This document shows, piece by piece, positions 1 through 5,652 of a DNA stretch of 9,927 bases. Under the pieces are notes generated by a model, which was given only the letters and a program-made list of their open reading frames with translations, had not been told where the DNA came from and did no database searches. Source of the DNA: Paracoccaceae bacterium (GTDB lineage Bacteria > Pseudomonadota > Alphaproteobacteria > Rhodobacterales > Rhodobacteraceae); assembly GCA_011525185.1 (NCBI GenBank), contig WTIQ01000334.1, forward strand, positions 1 through 9,927. Reading direction: 5' to 3'. A program made the translations under genes and the position numbers. Every line of letters begins with the position of its first letter. The first letter of the stretch is position 1.

Positions 1-46
1 CTGGAAGAGGCGTTATGCAGAGGTTTTTTCTTAATCGACACAGACT

Positions 47-81
47 GCGCATAGAGCCAGTTTAAGTGGCTGCGCTTTTTT
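47..81 (+). terminator. Probable Rho-independent terminator of an upstream gene
   Basis: A stem is formed by GCGC (47-50) pairing with GCGC (72-75) and AGCCA (55-59) pairing with TGGCT (67-71). Four bases (51-54) bulge on the left arm and the loop is GTTTAAG (60-66). Six T residues follow at 76-81. The T-run is on the plus strand only, so this should end a gene entering from the left, convergent with the MarR gene. All three plus frames reach a stop here; the one ending at TAA 32-34 would leave 12 nt before the stem, but too little of that gene is visible to name it. Confidence 0.6.
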
Positions 82-99
82 AACTGTTTTGATGATTTT

Positions 100-576
100 C
101 TACCGCTCTAATTCTGCAGCATGTTGGGCGAGTTTTCCAAGGAGCATTTGCAATTGCACTCTCTCACTTTTGTCTAAAATGTCAAAAATTTCAGCTTCTC
201 TCTTTACGAGATAGGCTGAAATTTCTGCGTGCAATTTGAGGCCTGCTTTGGTGATCTTGAGCTTTGCCTGTCGTCCATCAGTTGGGTCTGGAACACGCTC
301 AAGAAAGTGGTGTTCTAACATTCTGTGTACCGCGCGTGAGATAGAGTTGCGCGGGCGTCTGGTCATCCGTGCCACATCTTGAGCGGTCAATTCTTCATAA
401 TGAGCGAGGCACAAGAGGAGGTGATATTCGGAGCGGACCAAATTGAAATCTCGGCGAATATCTTCGTAGGTGGGCGTTACAACGGCATTTGCAACATATG
501 AGGTTTTGTAAGCATCGGGAAACTCTACAGCGTCAAAGATATGGGTAAAATCAATCGCTGGTTTTAGATTTGTCAT
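100..576 (-). CDS. MarR-family transcriptional regulator
   Basis: A 158-residue winged helix-turn-helix regulator, the usual size for MarR proteins, which bind palindromic DNA as dimers and often respond to aromatic or other small acids. The HTH spans about residues 63-90; the recognition helix contains RPRNSISRAVHRMLEH (about 74-89). The wing carries the typical D-x-x-D-G-R pattern (DPTDGR, 97-102) followed by KLKIT. Helical arms at both ends (about 1-60 and 115-158) would form the dimer interface. The start is ATG at 574-576 with only a weak Shine-Dalgarno (ACAGAGC). It is divergent from the catabolic operon and separated from it by 107 bp containing two inverted repeats, so it is the likely local regulator and probably autoregulated. 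The effector is unknown; a substrate or CoA-thioester intermediate of the operon is an inference. Confidence 0.9.
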   Translation of the reverse strand: MTNLKPAIDFTHIFDAVEFPDAYKTSYVANAVVTPTYEDIRRDFNLVRSEYHLLLCLAHYEELTAQDVARMTRRPRNSISRAVHRMLEHHFLERVPDPTDGRQAKLKITKAGLKLHAEISAYLVKREAEIFDILDKSERVQLQMLLGKLAQHAAELER

Positions 577-613
577 TGCTCTGTTTCACTCTGCCTTTAG
601 CGCGTGGTGGGTC

Positions 614-628
614 ACAAGTAACACTTGT
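614..628. promoter_or_regulatory. Inverted repeat in the divergent promoter region
   Basis: ACAAGT (614-619) and ACTTGT (623-628) are perfect 6-bp arms around AAC. The right arm overlaps the proposed plus-strand -35 element (625-630). On the minus strand the same stretch carries a perfect TTGACA (631 down to 626) facing the regulator gene, although no convincing -10 for that direction was found. It may be a second operator half or an autoregulatory site. Confidence 0.35.
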
Positions 629-653
629 CAAGTTCGGAGTGAACCGCTAGATT
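625..653 (+). promoter_or_regulatory. Predicted sigma70-type promoter of the nine-gene operon
   Basis: TTGTCA (625-630, five of six matches to TTGACA) is followed after exactly 17 bp by TAGATT (648-653, four of six matches to TATAAT). Transcription would start near 660, giving a 5' leader of about 24 nt before the ATG at 684. Its position directly upstream of the first gene and under two inverted repeats supports it, but it rests on consensus matching only. Confidence 0.5.
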
Positions 654-669
654 TGTTCCAAATGGAACA
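654..669. promoter_or_regulatory. Palindromic operator, likely bound by the divergent MarR protein
   Basis: TGTTCCA (654-660), AA, TGGAACA (663-669) form a perfect 7-bp inverted repeat with a 2-bp centre. Size and symmetry fit a site for a dimeric winged-helix regulator (MarR type; IclR regulators use similar palindromes). It covers the predicted transcription start and ends 14 bp before the first start codon, a position that would block transcription. Assignment to the neighbouring regulator is an inference from location. Confidence 0.6.
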
Positions 670-683
670 GTATTGAGTCTCAG

Positions 684-1550
684 ATGGCACAAACAAAGCT
701 CTCACTTCCTGATTTGGCTGCGAAAAAGAAAGCGGGCGAGCGGCTTAGTATGGTTGCGGTCGGTGAGGCGATGTCTGCGGCTTGGGCAGAACGGGCTGGC
801 GTTGATATTATAGGTGTCGGAGACAGCCTTGGGATGACGCTACATGGTCATGAAAATACGCTCGCAATGAGCGTGGATCAGATGATTATGCATATTCGGG
901 CGGTTCGGCGGGGGGCTCCTAACACTTTGACCATCGCCTCTATGCCCTATGGGTCTTATGCAACCCAAGAAATTGCAGTCACCAATGCGCTTAAGATGAT
1001 GAAGGAAAGCGGTGCGGATGCGCTGAAATTGCAACTCGGAAAAGAGGGGGCGCCGATAATAAAGGCCGTTGCGGATGCGGGTGTCCCGATCATGTCACAT
1101 GTGGGGCTTTTGCCGCATAAAGTCCATCTCATGGGCGGGTTTAAGATGCAGGGTAAAACCGCAGAAGCGGCTTATGAAATTGTAGAGAATGCCCGCGCCA
1201 TAGAGGCCGCAGGCGCGATTGGATTGGAAATTGAGGCCATGCCCTATGAAGTTGGGCAAGCAGTTGATGAGGCGGTTTCGATTTTCACCTTTTCCATCGG
1301 AGCAGGCGCGGCGGGCACCTGCCAATTGTTAAACGGCTACGATCTAATCGGGGCCTTCGACAGCTTCAAACCCAAGTTTGCCAAGCGATACGGGAATGTC
1401 GCTCAAGTGGCTGAGAGCGCATTTGCCGCTTTTGTGCGCGATGTGCGCTCAGGTGAATTTCCCGATGAGGATCACAGCTATAAGATGACGTCAGAAGAAA
1501 AAAACCGGTTCCAGACGATGATGACCAGAGAGGCACCTGATGAAAGATGA
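684..1550 (+). CDS. PanB-like protein (ketopantoate hydroxymethyltransferase family) with altered metal site
   Basis: A 288-residue protein of the PanB TIM-barrel family, full length compared with E. coli PanB (264 aa). PanB moves a hydroxymethyl group from 5,10-methylene-tetrahydrofolate to 2-oxoisovalerate. Recognisable family blocks are VGDSLGMT (45-52), RRGAPN (75-80), GGFKMQGK (151-158), SIGAG (204-208), PKFAKRY (230-236) and the GEFPDEDHSY end. Aligned from memory to E. coli PanB, metal ligand Asp45 is kept (Asp47) and catalytic Glu181 is kept (Glu189), but Asp84 is Ser86 (codon TCT) and Glu114 is Gln117 (codon CAA). E. coli TAYD near the substrate site is AVGE here. No panC or panD follows; the gene starts a catabolic operon and its 3' end overlaps the Rieske gene by 11 nt. 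A changed reaction, perhaps a retro-aldol on another oxo acid, is likely but unproven. The ribosome site before ATG 684 is weak. Family sure, function not. Confidence 0.85.
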   Translation: MAQTKLSLPDLAAKKKAGERLSMVAVGEAMSAAWAERAGVDIIGVGDSLGMTLHGHENTLAMSVDQMIMHIRAVRRGAPNTLTIASMPYGSYATQEIAVTNALKMMKESGADALKLQLGKEGAPIIKAVADAGVPIMSHVGLLPHKVHLMGGFKMQGKTAEAAYEIVENARAIEAAGAIGLEIEAMPYEVGQAVDEAVSIFTFSIGAGAAGTCQLLNGYDLIGAFDSFKPKFAKRYGNVAQVAESAFAAFVRDVRSGEFPDEDHSYKMTSEEKNRFQTMMTREAPDER

Positions 1551-2625
1551 GACCCCCAACGCCAACGGTCAACGTATTCCAAACGGAATGCTTGAGGATA
1601 ATTATCCGCGCAACATGTGGTGGGTTGCGGCCTATCGTGAAGAGGTGACGCAAAAACCTATAGCGCGCTGGCTTTTGGACACGCCTGTTGTGCTGTATCG
1701 CACTGAGGAGGGAACGCCAGCGGCGCTTTATGATCGCTGCCCACATCGCTGGGCGCCGCTCTCAGAGGGGCATGTATCGGGCACGCAACTGGTCTGTCCC
1801 TATCATGGTATGGAGTTTGACAGGGCAGGTCACTGCACCAAGGCGCCCACCCAAACAATGATGCCTAAAACAGCGCAAATTCCATCCTTTCCCGTCAAAG
1901 AGGCAGGCGCCTTTATTTGGATTTGGATGGGCGATCCAAAGGCGATCGATCGTGATCCGCCTGATGTCAGCTATCAAAGCGACCCCAATTGGAGCTTTAT
2001 CACAGGCTATATGGAGGTCGCGGCCAATTGGGTTTTGATCCGTGAAAATGTCATGGACCTGACCCATATCGCCTTTTTGCACAAAAACACCTTTAAGCAA
2101 AACGATTGGATCACAGCACCAGAGACCTACTGGGAGGGCGATAGCATTTGTTATGAACAAGAGTTCGATCTTGCCCCACTTTCGCCGCTCTTTTGTGCTG
2201 GTATGGGATTGCCCGAGGATAAGCCCATCAAGCGGGTGCAAAAGGGCTGGATGCCTTCTCTTGCGATTTCCTTTTCTGACTGGAAGGTCCATGATCCAAA
2301 CCCCGATCCTGGCAAGCGCTCTGATTTTATCATGCGCGGCTGTCACATTGTGACCCCCTCAAACAAGGGACAGACCCATTACTTTTGGGGAGCGGCCTTT
2401 GATGTACCCGAAATTTCGCCTCAGGTGGCTGCTAAGACCAAGGACAGCGTTGTGGCGGCCTTTAATGAGGATAAAGCGCTTTTGCAAAAATTGCAGGCCA
2501 ATGTCTCGGCTGATCCGAGGGGGCTTGATTATCTCGAAGTCACCCTTGGTGCAGATGGCGCAGGCGTCAAAGTGCGTCAGGTTTTGAACAAACAACTCGC
2601 CCAAGAAGGGCGTTCACTCACATGA
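1540..2625 (+). CDS. Rieske non-heme iron oxygenase, VanA-like oxygenase subunit
   Basis: A 361-residue oxygenase component of the Rieske (VanA/dicamba-monooxygenase-like) group. These enzymes use electrons from a ferredoxin to hydroxylate or demethylate aromatic acids, methyl ethers, sterols or N-methyl compounds. The N-terminal Rieske domain has C67-x-H69 and C86-x2-H89 (CPHRW and CPYHG). The catalytic domain has the mononuclear iron motif D173-x2-H176-x4-H181 (DLTHIAFLH) preceded by EN; Asp311 in FNEDK is the candidate third ligand. All cofactor residues are present, so it should be active. The start ATG 1540 has GAGAGG about 6 nt upstream and overlaps the end of the PanB-like gene by 11 nt. 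The likely electron donor is the ferredoxin at 6999-7364; no reductase gene is visible. The substrate cannot be deduced; O-, N- or S-methyl oxidation fits the neighbours. Confidence 0.92.
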   Translation: MKDETPNANGQRIPNGMLEDNYPRNMWWVAAYREEVTQKPIARWLLDTPVVLYRTEEGTPAALYDRCPHRWAPLSEGHVSGTQLVCPYHGMEFDRAGHCTKAPTQTMMPKTAQIPSFPVKEAGAFIWIWMGDPKAIDRDPPDVSYQSDPNWSFITGYMEVAANWVLIRENVMDLTHIAFLHKNTFKQNDWITAPETYWEGDSICYEQEFDLAPLSPLFCAGMGLPEDKPIKRVQKGWMPSLAISFSDWKVHDPNPDPGKRSDFIMRGCHIVTPSNKGQTHYFWGAAFDVPEISPQVAAKTKDSVVAAFNEDKALLQKLQANVSADPRGLDYLEVTLGADGAGVKVRQVLNKQLAQEGRSLT

Positions 2626-2646
2626 ATAAGATCGAGAGGAGAGGGT

Positions 2647-3549
2647 ATGACGCCAGATGAAATCCTAAGCTATCCACCAAGAGTGCTAAGCCAAGCCCAG
2701 CGGGAGGCCTATTTTGAAAAGGGCTTTGTCTCGGTTCAAGAGATCGTTCCAAGTGATATTTTAAAAGAGCTACAAGCAACAACACAGGGTTTTGTCAACA
2801 AGAGCCGCGAGGTACGTGAAAGCGACGAGCGTTTCGATATTGGCCCCGGGCATAGCGCCCAAACGCCTGTTCTAAGGCGTCTTAAGTCGCCAGACACGGC
2901 CAGTGACATCTATTGGAATTTTTCAACCGGCTTAATGGCGGAAGTAGCCGCCGATCTGGTTGGCCCGAATGTTGTGTTTCATCACTCAAAATTGAATTTC
3001 AAATGGTATGATGAAAGCGATACAGTTAAGTGGCACCAAGACATTCAGTTTTTCCCGCATACGAATTATAATGTGCTGACCATCGGGTGTTATCTGGAAG
3101 ACACCACAATGGAAAATGGCCCCCTCGCGGCTTTGGTCGGATCGCATAATGGTGATCTCTATAACCAATACGATGAAAACGGTGCTTGGACGGGGATGTT
3201 ATCGGATCAGGACGCCGCTGAATTAGACCTCAAACAGGTTGAGTATATGACAGGCAAAGCTGGATCTATCACGATCCACAATGCTCGTACCTTGCATTAT
3301 TCCCCCTCTTCAAAAAGTGACGTGCCAAGGCCGCTTTTGCTTAATTGTTATACCTCTTGTGATGCAAAGCCTTACACGCCTCATCCCTCTCCGACGGTGA
3401 ATACCTATAAAGTGGTCAGAGGGGAGCCTGTCACATGGGTGCACCATGATCCAAGGCCCTGTCAAATTCCCCCGGATTGGTCTGGTGGATATACTTCGAT
3501 TTATGCCGCGCAGGCCGGAGAGGATAGCGCCAAAACCGCAATGATGTAA
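2647..3549 (+). CDS. Phytanoyl-CoA dioxygenase (PhyH) family Fe(II)/2-oxoglutarate oxygenase
   Basis: A 300-residue member of the PhyH family of cupin-fold oxygenases, which couple 2-oxoglutarate decarboxylation to substrate hydroxylation. The iron triad is visible: H130-x-D132 (WHQD) and H217 in ARTLHYSP. The 2-oxoglutarate-binding arginine is R228, 11 residues after the distal histidine, the same spacing as His264/Arg275 in human PHYH. Other family cues are an N-terminal block ending in YFEKGFVSV (about 22-30), and the segment ENGPLAALVGSH ahead of the distal histidine. The start ATG 2647 has a strong purine-rich ribosome site (GAGAGGAGAGGG), 21 nt after the Rieske stop. Bacterial PhyH enzymes act on free acids, amino acids, phosphonates and others, so the substrate need not be a CoA ester. 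It probably hydroxylates a pathway intermediate. Confidence 0.88.
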   Translation: MTPDEILSYPPRVLSQAQREAYFEKGFVSVQEIVPSDILKELQATTQGFVNKSREVRESDERFDIGPGHSAQTPVLRRLKSPDTASDIYWNFSTGLMAEVAADLVGPNVVFHHSKLNFKWYDESDTVKWHQDIQFFPHTNYNVLTIGCYLEDTTMENGPLAALVGSHNGDLYNQYDENGAWTGMLSDQDAAELDLKQVEYMTGKAGSITIHNARTLHYSPSSKSDVPRPLLLNCYTSCDAKPYTPHPSPTVNTYKVVRGEPVTWVHHDPRPCQIPPDWSGGYTSIYAAQAGEDSAKTAMM

Positions 3550-3642
3550 CACATTGCGGCTTGGCACCATTAGGCAGCCCTTGCCACATAGATTTAGCCA
3601 ATCGGCAAAGGCAGGTTCACGCGAGCCGTGAGGAGAGAAAAT

Positions 3643-4779
3643 ATGCAAAATCAAAATACGCTATTGGATCATGTGACGCGCATGCCGCTGACGGTTCGGA
3701 TGCGGCGCTCCGCGTTTTGGGAGCGCAGTCACCTTGCCGGGGCACAGGCTTATATTGTTTACAACAACATGCTGATTGCCACGGATTTCATGGGCGCAGA
3801 AGAAGATTATCACCACCTCAAATCGGCGGTGCAAATCTGGGATGTTGGGGTGGAACGCCAAATAGAAATATCGGGGCCTGATGCCTTGCGTTTGGTGCAA
3901 ATGTCTACCCCCCGCGATATTGGCAAAATGGCGCGGGATCAGTGCTTTTATATTCCCACGGTGGACAGCACAGGCGGCATGAGCAATGATCCCGTTCTCT
4001 TGAAGCGAGACGAAGAACGCTATTGGGTTTCGATCGCCGATAGTGATTTGATATTATATTACAAAGGGGTTGCAGCGGCTCTTGGCCTCAATGTTAAAAT
4101 TCAAGAGGCCGACGTGTCACCACTGGCGATACAGGGCCCATACGCGCAAACACTGGTCTTACGCATCTGGGGTGAGGCGGCAAGCGATCTCAAGTTTTTC
4201 CGCCATATCACAGTCGAGGTTGATGGGCGAAAAATGATACTGGCAAGATCGGGCTATTCGTTGCAAGGTGGCTATGAGCTTTATTTCGAAGGCCAAAGTG
4301 GAGCGGGTGAGTTGTGGGATACCTTGATGGATGTAGGCGCTGATTTAGACGTGAAAGTGGGCTCTCCCTGTCAGGCTGAACGGATAGAGGGGGGATTGCT
4401 CTCCTATCTGAGCGACATTACCCATGATATGACGCCTTTTGAGGCGGGTTTGGGTAAATTTTGCAACATGACGCAGGATGTTGGCTGTCTTGCCTGGGAG
4501 GCGCTCAGGGCCAAGCAGTCCCCAACGCGCCAAATAAGGCCCGTGGAAATTGAGGGGGGTCCGTTGCCGCCGCAAACAACATTTTGGCCGCTCACATCTG
4601 GATCACAGACCGTAGGGCGCGTATCCTCTTCTTGCCGCGCCTATGATTATGACTGTAATGCCGCTATCGGTCTGATTGATGCCGCTCATTGGAGCACAGG
4701 GAGTGCGCTGATGGTTCATACATCAGCAGGTCCGCGAGAGGCTGTTGTCAAAGACACATTTTGGGGGAGATCAGCTTGA
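3643..4779 (+). CDS. DmdA/GcvT-like tetrahydrofolate-dependent demethylase
   Basis: A 378-residue aminomethyltransferase-fold protein. From memory it resembles DMSP demethylase DmdA (which moves one S-methyl of dimethylsulfoniopropionate to tetrahydrofolate) more than glycine-cleavage GcvT. Shared DmdA-type blocks are YNNML (40-44), DYHHLK (55-60), IWDVGVERQIEISGPDA (65-81), QCFYIP (100-105), GGMSNDPV (111-118), ADSD (132-135), PLAIQGP (160-166), SGYSLQGGYELY and ERIEGGLLSY. Length matches DmdA (about 370) rather than the longer aryl O-demethylases LigM/DesA. An in-frame GTG exists at 3628, but ATG 3643 is preferred because GAGGAGAG lies just before it. The stop overlaps the next gene's TTG start (TTGA). 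Several blocks differ from true DmdA as I remember it, so a related sulfonium, betaine or methyl-ether substrate is equally possible. Methyl transfer to folate is well supported, DMSP as substrate much less. Confidence 0.82.
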   Translation: MQNQNTLLDHVTRMPLTVRMRRSAFWERSHLAGAQAYIVYNNMLIATDFMGAEEDYHHLKSAVQIWDVGVERQIEISGPDALRLVQMSTPRDIGKMARDQCFYIPTVDSTGGMSNDPVLLKRDEERYWVSIADSDLILYYKGVAAALGLNVKIQEADVSPLAIQGPYAQTLVLRIWGEAASDLKFFRHITVEVDGRKMILARSGYSLQGGYELYFEGQSGAGELWDTLMDVGADLDVKVGSPCQAERIEGGLLSYLSDITHDMTPFEAGLGKFCNMTQDVGCLAWEALRAKQSPTRQIRPVEIEGGPLPPQTTFWPLTSGSQTVGRVSSSCRAYDYDCNAAIGLIDAAHWSTGSALMVHTSAGPREAVVKDTFWGRSA

Positions 4780-5648
4780 GCACACAAAAACTCAGCACAC
4801 AAAAACCAAGAGCCCGCCGGAGCTTTATTTTCACACCTGGCTTGCGCCCTGATATGTATCCCAAAGCATTGGCGTCGGGTACGGATATAGTCTGTGTAGA
4901 GCTGGAGGACGGTATCGCGCCAAAGGACAAAGCACAGGCGCGGAAAAATGCCCTCGCTCTATTTGAACATCCTCAAGCCGATGATGGAGTGGAACGGATT
5001 GTCAGGATCAACTCCATGCGTGAGCGCTTTGGAATTGAAGATGTGAACGCGATCCTTGCCAGCAAAACCCCACCGCCAGCCCTCATGATGCCCAAGGTGC
5101 GCACCCCCGATGAAGTTGTGATCCTCGATCAGTTGCTCACAGAGGCAGGCCATGATACGCGCCTTCATGTCATCATTGAAACAAACGCAGGGCTTGAAGC
5201 AGCCTTTGACATTGCCAAATCCTCGCCGCGCATTGATGCATTATTTTTCGGTGGTGTGGATATGGCCGCAGAATTACGCTGTGTGAACTCATATGATACT
5301 TTGCTTTATGCCCGCGCGCGGGTCGTTCATGCGGCGGCATCGGCTGGGCTTGACGCGATTGATGTTCCCTTTCTTGATCTGGATGATCCAGAGGGCATGA
5401 GGGCTGAGGCCGAAAAAGTGCGTGATCTCGGTTTTGCGGGAAAAGGCTCGGTTCATCCAAAGCAGATCGCTGCATTGAACGAGGTGTTTACGCCGTCGCC
5501 AGCAAAAATCGAACGTGCGCGACGGATTATCCAAGAGTTCGAAGCCGCGGATACAGGGCTTGTTGTTATTGACGGAAAACTGATCGAAAAACCTGTGTTA
5601 CGTGATATGTACCGCATCGTATCGATTGCAGATCAAATGGAGGCTTGA
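4776..5648 (+). CDS. CoA-ester lyase of the HpcH/HpaI (CitE/malyl-CoA lyase) family
   Basis: A 290-residue TIM-barrel protein of the citrate-lyase beta/malyl-CoA-lyase group, which cleaves or forms C-C bonds in beta-hydroxyacyl-CoA esters with Mg2+. Seen are RRSFIFTPG near residue 15 (CoA/substrate arginine region), ELEDGIAPKDK (from Glu42), the Mg-ligand glutamate E135 in IIETNAGLEA, the aspartate D162 in FFGGVDMAAEL, and GKGSVHPKQIAALN near the C-terminus. The start is taken as TTG 4776 because it overlaps the previous stop, has GGGGGAGA just upstream, and the conserved domain begins about 12 codons later; no ATG fits. The first ten codons come from a short tandem duplication (STQKL, STQKP). 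It is followed after 4 nt by the SBP56-like gene, whose ribosome site GGAGG (5639-5643) lies inside this gene. With the CoA-transferase downstream, it probably cleaves a CoA-activated intermediate; the exact ester is unknown. Confidence 0.88.
   Translation: MSTQKLSTQKPRARRSFIFTPGLRPDMYPKALASGTDIVCVELEDGIAPKDKAQARKNALALFEHPQADDGVERIVRINSMRERFGIEDVNAILASKTPPPALMMPKVRTPDEVVILDQLLTEAGHDTRLHVIIETNAGLEAAFDIAKSSPRIDALFFGGVDMAAELRCVNSYDTLLYARARVVHAAASAGLDAIDVPFLDLDDPEGMRAEAEKVRDLGFAGKGSVHPKQIAALNEVFTPSPAKIERARRIIQEFEAADTGLVVIDGKLIEKPVLRDMYRIVSIADQMEA
4779..4806. repeat. Short tandem duplication at the lyase N-terminus
   Basis: AGCACACAAAAAC occurs at 4779-4791 and again at 4794-4806, a 13-base identity at a 15-base period. 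It keeps the reading frame and encodes STQKL then STQKP directly after the TTG start codon. Replication slippage that lengthened the N-terminus by five residues is the simplest explanation. Confidence 0.85.
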
Positions 5649-5652
5649 CCTT

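Noticed and set aside
1..34. Last codons of an upstream plus-strand gene (frame ending TAA 32-34, reading WKRRYAEVFS)
   Set aside because: Ten residues are too few to support a gene, and the other two frames also end nearby (TAG 52-54, TAA 63-65); only the terminator suggests that one exists.
585..643. TTCACTC (585-591) and GAGTGAA (637-643) as an operator pair
   Set aside because: Arms are 45 nt apart and do not fit a single dimer site; likely chance.
684..1550. Ordinary panB for pantothenate biosynthesis
   Set aside because: Metal-ligand positions are changed to Ser and Gln, no panC or panD is adjacent, and the gene heads a catabolic operon. Not excluded absolutely, so no gene symbol was given.
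1762..2346. 194-residue open frame on the minus strand
   Set aside because: It lies entirely antisense to the Rieske gene, whose cofactor motifs prove the plus frame; no family resemblance.
3561..3881. 106-residue plus-strand open frame starting in the 93-nt gap
   Set aside because: Most of it overlaps the DmdA-like gene in another frame, and the translation is low-complexity and unlike any family I know.
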